Source: Tahibacter amnicola
GTDB lineage: Bacteria; Pseudomonadota; Gammaproteobacteria; Xanthomonadales; Rhodanobacteraceae
NCBI RefSeq assembly: GCF_025398735.1
Contig: NZ_CP104694.1
Coordinates: 1,885,001 to 1,949,000 of the forward strand
Direction: 5' to 3'
DNA: 64,000 nucleotides
Part shown: positions 18,195 through 26,139 of the stretch, piece after piece
Layout: every line of letters starts with the position of its first letter
Numbering within the stretch: the first letter of the stretch is position 1
Notes under the pieces: model-generated
Told to the model about the DNA's origin: nothing
Seen by the model: only the letters and a program-made list of their open reading frames with translations
Database searches by the model: none
Position numbers and translations under genes: made by a program

Positions 18195-18271
18195 GCGGAC
18201 TCCAGGTCTGGGCAGATGGGTCATGAATGCTAGACTTCGGTGTTGCCAACGTGGTGTCAGCAGGATGAGAC

Positions 18272-19180
18272 ATGGCCGGTAAAGCCGATTCGGTAAAGAC
18301 GATCCTTTACGCCCTCGGGGCGAACTTTGCGATTTTCGTGGCCAAGCTGGTGGCATCGATCCTGACCGGGTCGGGCTCGATGCTCGCCGAAGCGGTGCAC
18401 TCCCTGGCCGACTGCGGTAACCAGGGCCTGCTGCTGCTCGGACTCAAGCGCTCAAAGAAGCCACCCTCGGACGATTTTCCGCTGGGCTATGGCAAGACGA
18501 TCTATTTCTGGTCCTTCCTCGTCGCGCTGATGCTCTTCAGCGTCGGCGGCATCTTCTCGATCTACGAGGGCATCCATAAGCTGCAGCATCCCGAAGCCCT
18601 GCGCTGGCCCTGGCTGGCGGTCGGCGTCCTGACCTTCGGCATCATCGCCGAGGCGTTTTCGATGTGGGGTTGCGTGGTCGAGGTGAACAAGGCGCGTGGC
18701 GACCAGAGCCTGTGGCGCTGGTTCCGCGACAGCCGCCAGAGCGAGCTCATCGTCATTTTTGGCGAAGATCTGGCCGCGCTCCTGGGCCTGGTGTTCGCCC
18801 TGATCGCCGTTCTCCTGACCATGGTGACCGGCAACCCGATGTACGACGCGGGCGGCTCGATCATGATCGGCGTGCTGCTGATCGTGGTGGCGGTCTTCAT
18901 CGCCATCGAGGTGAAGGCGCTCCTCATCGGCCAGGGCGTCGAACCGCGTCAGAAGAAGGAAATGCTCGAGTTCCTGCACGCGCAGCCGGAGATCAAGCGC
19001 GTGTTCAATCTGCTCACGCTGCAGATGGGGACCGACATCATGGTTGCGATCAAGGCGGAAATGAGCCGCTACCTGTCGCCCAAGGACATGATCGCGGACA
19101 TCAATCGCGTCGAAGCGGCGTTCCGTCAGAAATTCCCGGATGTCCGCTGGTGCTTCTTCGAGCCCGACTCGGCCGACTGA
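18272..19180 (+). CDS. Cation diffusion facilitator family transporter (SLC30A9-like)
   Basis: 302-aa divalent-metal antiporter of the inner membrane with six predicted helices and a cytoplasmic C-terminal domain (about 215-302). Helix 2 carries the metal-binding HSLADCGNQ (H-x-x-x-D). In the helix-5 region the usual His is replaced: the sequence is GEDLAALLG, with Glu-Asp, a variation I associate with the SLC30A9/ZnT9 branch. Substrate selectivity (Zn, Co, Fe or other) cannot be read from this. It is preceded by a 77-base divergent gap shared with the VOC gene. Confidence 0.92.
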   Translation: MAGKADSVKTILYALGANFAIFVAKLVASILTGSGSMLAEAVHSLADCGNQGLLLLGLKRSKKPPSDDFPLGYGKTIYFWSFLVALMLFSVGGIFSIYEGIHKLQHPEALRWPWLAVGVLTFGIIAEAFSMWGCVVEVNKARGDQSLWRWFRDSRQSELIVIFGEDLAALLGLVFALIAVLLTMVTGNPMYDAGGSIMIGVLLIVVAVFIAIEVKALLIGQGVEPRQKKEMLEFLHAQPEIKRVFNLLTLQMGTDIMVAIKAEMSRYLSPKDMIADINRVEAAFRQKFPDVRWCFFEPDSAD

Positions 19181-19201
19181 TCGCGTTTCACGGCGTCGGG
19201 G

Positions 19202-19708
19202 TCAACGCACGTTGACGCCGACGCCGATGCCGATGTGCCACTGCGGATGGTCAAACTGGAAGCCCGGGGGCCAGCGGTGCACGTGTTCGGGCGTGACCAG
19301 CGGAAACACATACGGGCGTTCCTGGATGCGACCGACGCGGGTGCCTTCCAGGCGGCCGGTGAGGCTGACGAACAGGCCGTCCGGGTAGTCATGGCGGTCC
19401 GCGTACCCGGGGATGAGGATGATGAAGCGTCCCTGGGTCGGCGCGCCGGGGACCGGGCGCTGGGCGCGATCCAGTGGATACGCCAGCACCGTGACCTCGG
19501 TGCGGTTTTCGCGGTTGTCCAGGGCCAGGATCATTCCGCCCCAGAGCACGGGGGCGTCAGCGTAGCGTTCGGGCTCCGCCGCCACTTCGTACGGTTGCGC
19601 CGCGATCGGTGCTGCCGTGGGATGGAGCACCGGCTGCGCCACACAACCGGCCAGCAATGCCGCAGCGGCGGCGACGGTGCAGTGCGACAATCGAAAGGCG
19701 TCCGGCAT
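19202..19708 (-). CDS. slp: Slp family outer membrane lipoprotein
   Basis: 168-aa lipoprotein of the Slp family, which in E. coli is a starvation- and stationary-phase-inducible outer membrane lipoprotein. The signal peptide ends in lipobox LAGC (Cys22). Family hallmarks are VLWGGMILALDNRENRTEV, the AYPLDRAQRP segment and RGYADRHDYPDGLFVSLTGR-like sequence (PGYADRHDYPDGLFVSLTG). The ATG at 19708 begins the signal peptide. It is convergent with the CDF gene, 21 bases apart. Confidence 0.9.
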   Translation of the reverse strand: MPDAFRLSHCTVAAAAALLAGCVAQPVLHPTAAPIAAQPYEVAAEPERYADAPVLWGGMILALDNRENRTEVTVLAYPLDRAQRPVPGAPTQGRFIILIPGYADRHDYPDGLFVSLTGRLEGTRVGRIQERPYVFPLVTPEHVHRWPPGFQFDHPQWHIGIGVGVNVR

Positions 19709-19827
19709 GGGGTATCTGGTCTGCGTGGCCGATGTCGGCAGTGTCCGACAATGAATGTTGCGGGGATGTCGACCGATCCACGGCCGGAGCGCGAAACCGT
19801 TCGCGTTTCGCGCCGCGTGCGCCGGAC

Positions 19828-20678
19828 TCAATCACCCACCAGCCATTCCAGGCTGTGCTGTCCAAAGCGGCCCTGTGCGAGATGATGCGCCAGCACGGGC
19901 AGGATTTCCTCGAGCAGACGGTCGAATTTCCAGGGCGTGTTGAGAATCACCATGCCTGTCCCGTTCAGGCGCAGCGATGAGTTGTCCGGGTGGATCAGAA
20001 GCTGCGCCGCCAGGACCTTGCGCCAGCCGCTTTCCTTCAGCCAGCGGTGAAAGGGCACGATGCTCTGGCGCAACTTGATCGGATACCAGATCGCGTAAAC
20101 GCCGGTCGGCCAGCGGGCCTGGGCGACGGTGAGTGCCTCTTCAATGGCGCGGAACTCGCCCTCCTGGGCTTCGAAGGGGGGATCGATCAGCACCAGTCCC
20201 CGCTTCTCCCTGGGCGGCAGCAGGCCCTTGAGCGCCTCGTAACCGTCGCGCTGGTGCACGGCCATGCGCGAGTCGCCGCGAAAGACCTCGCGCAGCCGGC
20301 TCGCTTCATCGGGCTGCAATTCGCACAGCTGGGCGCGGTCACTGTCGCGCATCAGCAGGCTGGCCAGCAGGGGGAACCGGGATAGACCGCCAGGTCGTGC
20401 GCCGGGCGGTGCGAATTCATCGCGCGGACGAGGTTGAGATAGACATGCAGCGCACTCGGCAGGCGCGCGGCGTCGAGCAGGCGCAGGATGCCGTCGGCGT
20501 GTTCGCGGGTCTTGAGGGCGTCTTCGCCGTGGAGGTCGTAGCGTCCGCTGCCGGCGTGGGTGTCGATGTAGCAGAACGGCGCCTGCTTCTGCTTGAGCGA
20601 TTCGAGCAGGGCGACGAGGACGCAATGCTTGAGCACATCGGCGAAGTTGCCGGCGTGAAAGGCGTGCCGATAGTTCAT
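19828..20678 (-). CDS. rlmJ: 23S rRNA (adenine(2030)-N(6))-methyltransferase RlmJ, frameshifted
   Basis: SAM-dependent methyltransferase of 23S rRNA A2030. The N-terminal part reads MNYRHAFHAGNFADVLKH and CYIDTHAGSGRYDL (SAM site) up to VYPGSP, then terminates at 20352. Its continuation, LLASLLMRDSDRAQLCEL and the catalytic LVLIDPPFE, lies in the next frame and runs to 19828. One extra G in the five-G run at 20370-20374 fuses them into a 283-aa protein, the normal RlmJ length. It ends 120 bases before slp on the same strand and diverges from the DUF885 peptidase. Confidence 0.9.
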
Positions 20679-20877
20679 CCTTGCTCTCCCTGGCGACCTT
20701 GCTACCGCGCCAGTATATGCGGCCGGCAATCGGTTGCCAGGGACGCGTGTCTCCGGGGGGCAGGGCAGGCCGGGTGCCGAAGACGCCGCCTCTTCCGGGC
20801 CCGGTGTGACTTTCGGCACCTCCGGTATGCGCCAGACGTGCGACAGTTCGCCTTTCGTGAGCGTTGCCGGGGGTCGC

Positions 20878-22698
20878 ATGAAGCGGTTGCTGAAAGTGTT
20901 GTTGTGGACATTCGTGGTGTTCGTCGTCGCCATCGGCGGCCTGTTCGTGCATGTCTGGTACTTCAAACCGGCGCGCATTGACTGGTTCTACGGCCGGGTG
21001 TTCGCGAAGTTCGCGGTGCGCAATCCGGAAATGCTCTCCAGCATGCGCGTGCTGCCACCCTGGGCGGACTTCTACAGCGACGACTTCGCCGACGCCTCCC
21101 TGGCGGAAGAAAAGCGCGCGATGGATCTGCTCAAGGAAAGCCTCGCCACGCTCAAGAGCTACGACCGCGAGAGCCTGACGTCGGACGGCAAGCTTTCCTA
21201 CGACGTGCTGGAATATTTCCTGCGCATCCAGGTCGAGGGCGAGGCGTTCGCCGGTTATGAGTTCCCGGTAAACCAGATGCAGGGCATCCAGAGCGCCCTG
21301 GCTGACTTCATGACCGACCAGCACCCCGTCGCGAGCGAATCCGAGGCCAGGGACTACGTCACGCGCCTCACCAAGTTCCCCCTGAAGTTCGACCAGGTGA
21401 TTGAAGGGCTGGCGCTGCGCGAGCAGAAGGCCGTGATCCCGCCGCGCTTCACCGTCGAGAAAGTGTTGACCCAGATGCGCGGCTTCATCGAGAAGCCGGC
21501 GAAGGAAAACACCCTCTACACGACGTTCAAGGACAAGCTGGACAAGATTCCCGCCGAAGCCATGTCCACGGCGACGCGTGAAGAACTGCTGGGCCAGGTG
21601 GAAAAGGCCATCCAGGACAGCGTCTTCCCGGCCTACCGCAAGATGATCGCCCACTACGAAGGCGTGCTGCCCAAGGCCGAGGGCAACTACGGCGCCTGGC
21701 ACCTTCCCAATGGCGAGGCCTATTACGCCTGGTGCGTCCGCCAGCACACCACGACCACGATGACCCCGGACGAGATCCACCAGATTGGCCTGTCGGAAGT
21801 GGCGCGCATCAGCGGCGAGATGAATGCGATCCTGGTGGACCGTGGCATGTCGGAGGGCACCATCGGTGATCGCGTGCGGATGCTGACCAACGCGCCCGAA
21901 CAGCTGTTCCCGAATACGCCCGAAGGCAAGCAGGAACTGCTGGCCCACTTCCAGGCCATCATCGACGATATCAACGGCAAGCTGGACAGCGCTTTCGATG
22001 TGCGTCCGAAGCTGGGTGTGGAGGTCAAGCCGGTTCCCGAGTACGCCCAGGCCACCGCGCCGGGTGCGTACTACCAGCCGGGCTCGTTTGATGGCTCGCG
22101 TCCGGGCCAGTTCTACGCCAATCTGCGCAATGTGGCGGAAATGCCAAAGTTTACGATGCGCACACTGGCGTACCACGAAGCCATCCCGGGGCATCACTTC
22201 CAGATCGCCATCGCGCAGGAACTGCAGGGCGTTCCCTTCTTCCGTCGCGTGCTGCCCTTTACGGCGTACTCGGAAGGCTGGGCGCTGTACACCGAACGCC
22301 TTGCCTACGAGATGGGCTTCCACAAAGACCCACTGGACAACCTCGGCCGCCTGCGCGACGAGATGATGCGCGCGGTGCGCCTGGTGGTCGACACGGGTAT
22401 CCACTCCAAGCAGTGGACGCGTGAACAGGCGATTGCCTACATGCTGGAGAACACCGGCATGGTCGAGACCGACGTCGTTGCTGAAATCGAGCGCTACTTC
22501 GTCATGCCGGGCCAGGCGCTGGGTTACAAGGTCGGCATGATCAAGATGCTCGACCTGCGCGAGAAGGCCAGGAAGGAGCTGGGCGAGAAGTTCGACATCA
22601 AGCAGTTCCACAACCAGGTGCTGACGCACGGGGCATTGCCGATGGTCCTGCTCGAGCGCGTGATCGACGACTGGATCGCCGCCACCAAGAAGGCCTGA
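20878..22698 (+). CDS. DUF885 family putative metallopeptidase
   Basis: 606-aa protein with an N-terminal signal anchor (MKRLLKVLLWTFVVFVVAIG), so probably periplasmic or membrane-attached. The DUF885 region contains YHEAIPGHHFQIAIA, an HExxxGHH zinc-site motif typical of this gluzincin-like family, and SEGWALYTERLAYEMG downstream, providing a further glutamate. The C-terminus FDIKQFHNQVLTHGALPMVLLERVI is characteristic. It is annotated in many proteobacteria as a lipoprotein or peptidase of unknown substrate. An upstream in-frame start would add 48 non-homologous residues and is rejected. Confidence 0.9.
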   Translation: MKRLLKVLLWTFVVFVVAIGGLFVHVWYFKPARIDWFYGRVFAKFAVRNPEMLSSMRVLPPWADFYSDDFADASLAEEKRAMDLLKESLATLKSYDRESLTSDGKLSYDVLEYFLRIQVEGEAFAGYEFPVNQMQGIQSALADFMTDQHPVASESEARDYVTRLTKFPLKFDQVIEGLALREQKAVIPPRFTVEKVLTQMRGFIEKPAKENTLYTTFKDKLDKIPAEAMSTATREELLGQVEKAIQDSVFPAYRKMIAHYEGVLPKAEGNYGAWHLPNGEAYYAWCVRQHTTTTMTPDEIHQIGLSEVARISGEMNAILVDRGMSEGTIGDRVRMLTNAPEQLFPNTPEGKQELLAHFQAIIDDINGKLDSAFDVRPKLGVEVKPVPEYAQATAPGAYYQPGSFDGSRPGQFYANLRNVAEMPKFTMRTLAYHEAIPGHHFQIAIAQELQGVPFFRRVLPFTAYSEGWALYTERLAYEMGFHKDPLDNLGRLRDEMMRAVRLVVDTGIHSKQWTREQAIAYMLENTGMVETDVVAEIERYFVMPGQALGYKVGMIKMLDLREKARKELGEKFDIKQFHNQVLTHGALPMVLLERVIDDWIAATKKA

Positions 22699-22829
22699 CG
22701 GACTGCGCAAGGGCGATATCGCCGCTTTTGCCACACCAGGACCGCCAAACGCTGGCTGCGCCAGCGTCTGGCGGCCGCGGCCGGGAGCGTGACCTCCTGT
22801 CGCGGCATGCAGACCGCTATCATCCGCGC

Positions 22830-23426
22830 ATGCAGATCCAGACCTTTACCGGCAACGCGGTTGCCCGGCATCTTGATGCGGTCGCGGCCATGCGCATCGC
22901 CGTCTTCCGCGATTGGCCCTACTGCTACGACGGCGATGTCGCCTACGAAGCCCAGTATCTGGCCACCTATGCGCAATCGCCCGAAAGCCTGTTCGTTCTC
23001 GTTTTCGACGGCGATGCCGTCGTGGGTGCGTCCACCGCCCTGCCACTGGCGGACGAAACCGAGACATTCCAGCGACCATTCCGCGAGAAGGGCATCGCAC
23101 CGGGCGATGTTTTCTATTTCGGGGAATCGGTACTGCTGCCGGCATACCGGGGGCGTGGGCTGGGCCACACGTTTTTCGACCGCCGCGAAGGATGGGCGCA
23201 CGAGCTGGGCCGCTTCCGCCAGTCCGCTTTCTGCGCGGTTGAACGGCGTCCCGACGACCCGCGCCGTCCGCCCGACTATCGTGGCAATGAACTGTTCTGG
23301 CGCAAGCGCGGCTATGTTCCCCAGGACGACCTGTTCTGCGAGCTGGAGTGGCGCGAAGTTGGCCAGCCGGAGCCTATGCCGCACGCGCTGCGCTTCTGGC
23401 TGCACGATCTGCGGAGCGAGCGCTGA
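22830..23426 (+). CDS. GNAT family N-acetyltransferase
   Basis: 198-aa acetyltransferase. The acetyl-CoA site is GESVLLPAYRGRGLGHTFFD (R/Q-x-x-G-x-G/A type), preceded by beta strands FVLVFDGDAVVGASTALPL. Its TGA overlaps the ATG of the next gene (TGATG), so the two are translationally coupled. In many bacteria an acetyltransferase domain is fused to a carbon-nitrogen hydrolase domain of the same kind; here they remain separate but adjacent, which supports a joint role. The substrate is unknown. Confidence 0.88.
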   Translation: MQIQTFTGNAVARHLDAVAAMRIAVFRDWPYCYDGDVAYEAQYLATYAQSPESLFVLVFDGDAVVGASTALPLADETETFQRPFREKGIAPGDVFYFGESVLLPAYRGRGLGHTFFDRREGWAHELGRFRQSAFCAVERRPDDPRRPPDYRGNELFWRKRGYVPQDDLFCELEWREVGQPEPMPHALRFWLHDLRSER

Positions 23427-24352
23427 TGCTGCGCCTGGCCCTGGCGCAATGGCCGGTCGGCCAGCCCGCCTCGCTGGACGACTTTGCCAGTCGCCTGCGC
23501 GGCGCCCTGGGCGAGGCGGCGCAGGCGGGTGCTCACATGGCAGTGTTTCCCGAATATCTTTCGCTGGAACTGGCGGCGATTTTCGAGCCGGCGGTCCGGG
23601 CGGATTTTGTGCGCTCGATCGAGGCGCTGCAGGCGTATCACGGCGCGTGGCTCGCCTTGTTCGATACGCTGGCCCGGGAATACGCAATGACCGTTCTGTC
23701 GGGAACGTTTCTGCTTCGCCAGGGCAACGGCCGCTACCGCAATCGCGCCTGCCTGCACCTGCCGGATGGGCAGCGTTTCACGCAGGACAAACTCACCTTG
23801 ACCGGCTTCGAGCGTGCCTGCGGCGTGATCGAGGCGGGAGACGCCTTGCACGTGTTCGATACGGCGCATGGCCGTATCGGCGTTGCCATCTGCTACGACA
23901 GCGAGTTTCCCTTGTATGCCCGGGCCCTGCGTGAAGCCGGCGTGCGGCTGTTGCTGGTGCCCAGCTGCACCGACACCCCGGCGGGCGCGACGCGCGTGCG
24001 CGTCGGCTGCCAGGCGCGCGCGCTGGAAAACCAGTTTTTCGTGGCGCAGTCGGTAACAGCGGGCGCGGCGGACTGGAGTCCGGCGCTGGATACCAACACG
24101 GGGTATGCCGCCTTGTATGCGCCAAGCGACCGCGGGCTGCCCGCGGACGGCGTCGTGGCGCGGGGTGATGGTGGCACAACCTGGGCGATGGCCGACGTCG
24201 ATTTCGCGGCACTGGACGAGACGCTGAAAAATGGACAAGTAGCCAATGTCGCTGACTGGGATTTCCAGTGCCGGCCGTGCGTCACGGTCGCGCGCGTGGC
24301 GTGCGTGGCCCCGTCGTCAGGCGAACAGGCTGACGCCGGGAATCAGCCATAG
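23426..24352 (+). CDS. Carbon-nitrogen hydrolase (nitrilase/omega-amidase superfamily)
   Basis: 308-aa cytoplasmic amidase-like enzyme. The Glu-Lys-Cys triad is visible: Glu in MAVFPEYLSLE, Lys in FTQDKLTLTGFE and Cys in VAICYDSEFPLYAR. A second glutamate and the ARALENQFFVAQS stretch fit the superfamily. It is coupled to the preceding acetyltransferase by a TGATG overlap, so the pair may act on the same amide or amine substrate; the reaction is not identifiable. The last 36 bases overlap the 3' end of the opposing PAP2 gene. Confidence 0.9.
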   Translation: MLRLALAQWPVGQPASLDDFASRLRGALGEAAQAGAHMAVFPEYLSLELAAIFEPAVRADFVRSIEALQAYHGAWLALFDTLAREYAMTVLSGTFLLRQGNGRYRNRACLHLPDGQRFTQDKLTLTGFERACGVIEAGDALHVFDTAHGRIGVAICYDSEFPLYARALREAGVRLLLVPSCTDTPAGATRVRVGCQARALENQFFVAQSVTAGAADWSPALDTNTGYAALYAPSDRGLPADGVVARGDGGTTWAMADVDFAALDETLKNGQVANVADWDFQCRPCVTVARVACVAPSSGEQADAGNQP

Positions 24353-24874
24353 CGACAGACTGGCCAGCACGGTGCCGATGATCGCCGCCGCGAGCACGTC
24401 ACTGGGAAAGTGCAGTCCCAGCACCACGCGCGAGGTGGCCACCAGCAGGGTGAAGGGCAGCAGGACGCCGGCGGTGCCGGGGAAGTAGGCGCAGGCGATC
24501 AGCGTGAACGTCACGGCGTGCAAGGTGTGGCCGGATGGGAAGCTGAATTCGTCCAGCGGCGGCACGCGCGCGATGATGCCTTCGTGGGCGCGGAACGGGC
24601 GAGGGCGACGGGTCTTGCGCTTGAGCGTACGGTACAGCAGTAGCGCGGCAAGGCTCGTTGCCGCCATGTGCAGCGCCGCCTGGAGGCCGCGTGATCCGCC
24701 GAACGCAGCGAACAGTGCCATCGTCACGTACCAGATGGCGCCGTCACCGGCACGGCTGATGAGGCCGAAGAAGCGCGCAATGGAGTCACGCGAGCCCCAG
24801 CGATTGGCGGCCAGGCACAGTCGCCATTCGCCGCTGCGTATTTCCAGGTGGTTCCAGCGCTCCAGAGCGTTCAT
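24317..24874 (-). CDS. PAP2 family phosphatase
   Basis: 185-aa membrane phosphatase of the PAP2 (type 2 phosphatidic acid phosphatase) superfamily. The three-part active site is intact: KRKTRRPRPF, then FPSGHTLHAV, then SRVVLGLHFPSDV. About five transmembrane helices surround it. Typical substrates are undecaprenyl pyrophosphate or lipid phosphates. Its ATG overlaps the stop of the upstream glycosyltransferase by four bases (ATGA), suggesting a joint role in envelope lipid or glycolipid metabolism. Confidence 0.92.
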   Translation of the reverse strand: MNALERWNHLEIRSGEWRLCLAANRWGSRDSIARFFGLISRAGDGAIWYVTMALFAAFGGSRGLQAALHMAATSLAALLLYRTLKRKTRRPRPFRAHEGIIARVPPLDEFSFPSGHTLHAVTFTLIACAYFPGTAGVLLPFTLLVATSRVVLGLHFPSDVLAAAIIGTVLASLSLWLIPGVSLFA

Positions 24875-25997
24875 GCGGATCTCCCCAGGGAGGCAAGCGT
24901 GCGGGCGAAGTGGTCGGTGACGGATTGGGGATTGAGCGGAAGCATTGCCCGGCGCGCGGCGCTGGCGACCCGGTGCCGAAGCGGCGCATCGTCGGCCAGC
25001 TGTGCGACCGCATCGATAAACGCCGCCTCATCACCGCGCGCGATGCGAAAACCATTCTCGCCGTGGAGAATGTGTTCGCGGGCGGCGCCGTAGTCGAAGG
25101 CGACGGTCGACACGCCGCTGGCCATTGCCTCCAGCGTCACGTTGCCAAAGGTTTCGCTCAAGCTGGCGAACGGGAAAATGTCGCCGATGGAGAAGTAGCG
25201 CGCCAGCTCGTCGCCGCGCCGCGCGCCGACGAAGACGAAGTCGGGATTCGCCGTGGCCACTGCATCCCGCGCGGGCCCGTCGCCTACCCAGACGTAGCGC
25301 GCCCTGGGATGGCGTTGCTGGATCTGGCGGAAGGCGCGAATGCCCAGCGCCAGGTTTTTCTCCGGTGCAATCCGCCCGACATAGATCACACACAGATCGG
25401 CGGGGTCCAGCCCCAGCTCACGGCGCAGTGATTCCTCACGCCGGGCCGGCGCGAAAAGGCGGGTATCCACGGCGCGGCGCAGCAGGCGCACGTCGCCGAA
25501 ACCCTGCGCCTGCAGGTAGTCGCGCAGTTCGACGGTCGGCACCAGAGTCGTCGCGGCGTGCCGGTGAAAATGACGCAGCCAGGCGAATACCAGTGGCGTG
25601 AGAAAGCCAATGCCGTAGTACCGCGCAAAGTCGTCGAAACGGGTGTGAAAACCCGTGCTGGCGGCAATGCCCAGGCGCCGTGCCGCGCGCAATGCCGAAT
25701 GACCCAGCGGGCCTTCGGTGGCCACGTAGATGGCATCCGGGCGCTGGAGGGACCATAGCCTCTCCAACCGCCGGCGGGCGGGCAAGCCGAAGCGCAGGCC
25801 GGGATAGCGGGGGATGCCGGCGCCACGGACCTGGACGTCCTCGGAAACGCCCGTGGCGACGCCGGCGTCTTTCTGGCGGGGACGAATCAACTGCACCGGA
25901 TGCCCGCTGCCGTCCAGACCCTGGGCCAGGGCCTGCACGGTCAGCGCGACGCCGTTGATCTCGGGGGGTAGGTTTCCGTGACGATCGCGATTCGCAT
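24871..25997 (-). CDS. Glycosyltransferase family 4-type protein, frameshifted at the N-terminus
   Basis: GT-B glycosyltransferase resembling GDP-mannose-dependent alpha-mannosyltransferases. The start MRIAIVTETYPP lies at 25997. The continuation PPEINGVALTVQALAQGL is in another frame; one additional G in the six-G run at 25963-25968 joins them to give a 375-aa protein with TETYPPEINGV, the family N-terminal motif. Downstream are YVGRIAPEKNLALGI (donor-binding domain) and ASLSETFGNVTLEAMASG with the conserved acidic residues. It overlaps the PAP2 gene by four bases. The role (glycolipid or polysaccharide) is inferred only from family and partner. Confidence 0.85.
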
Positions 25998-26100
25998 GCG
26001 TCGGCTCCTCGCCCGACATGCTGGCGACGGCAGGTTGCGGCGCGGTTGCCCGGCGATGAAGGGGCGATGACAGCCGTACAGGGCACATCGGCCCGGAGGG

Positions 26101-26118
26101 CTGTAATAGGATTGTCAC
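26101..26118 (+). promoter_or_regulatory. Putative Pho box upstream of pstC
   Basis: Two heptamers, CTGTAAT at 26101 and TTGTCAC at 26112, start exactly 11 bases apart, the arrangement bound by PhoB (consensus CTGTCAT, 4-base spacer). A TAGCTT -10-like box follows at 26128-26133, ten bases downstream, the usual Pho promoter geometry. It sits right before pstC, which makes phosphate control likely. Confidence 0.6.
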
Positions 26119-26139
26119 AATTCCCCCTAGCTTGCGCCG

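Noticed and set aside
19828-22734. 968-codon minus-strand frame opposite the DUF885 peptidase, continuous with rlmJ
   Set aside because: Only its last part is the rlmJ C-terminus; the remainder is antisense to a real gene and has no recognisable domain.
26045-26085. Second Pho-box-like repeat on the minus strand facing the glycosyltransferase
   Set aside because: CTGTACG and CTGTCAT are spaced 8 bases, not 11, so they do not fit PhoB binding.
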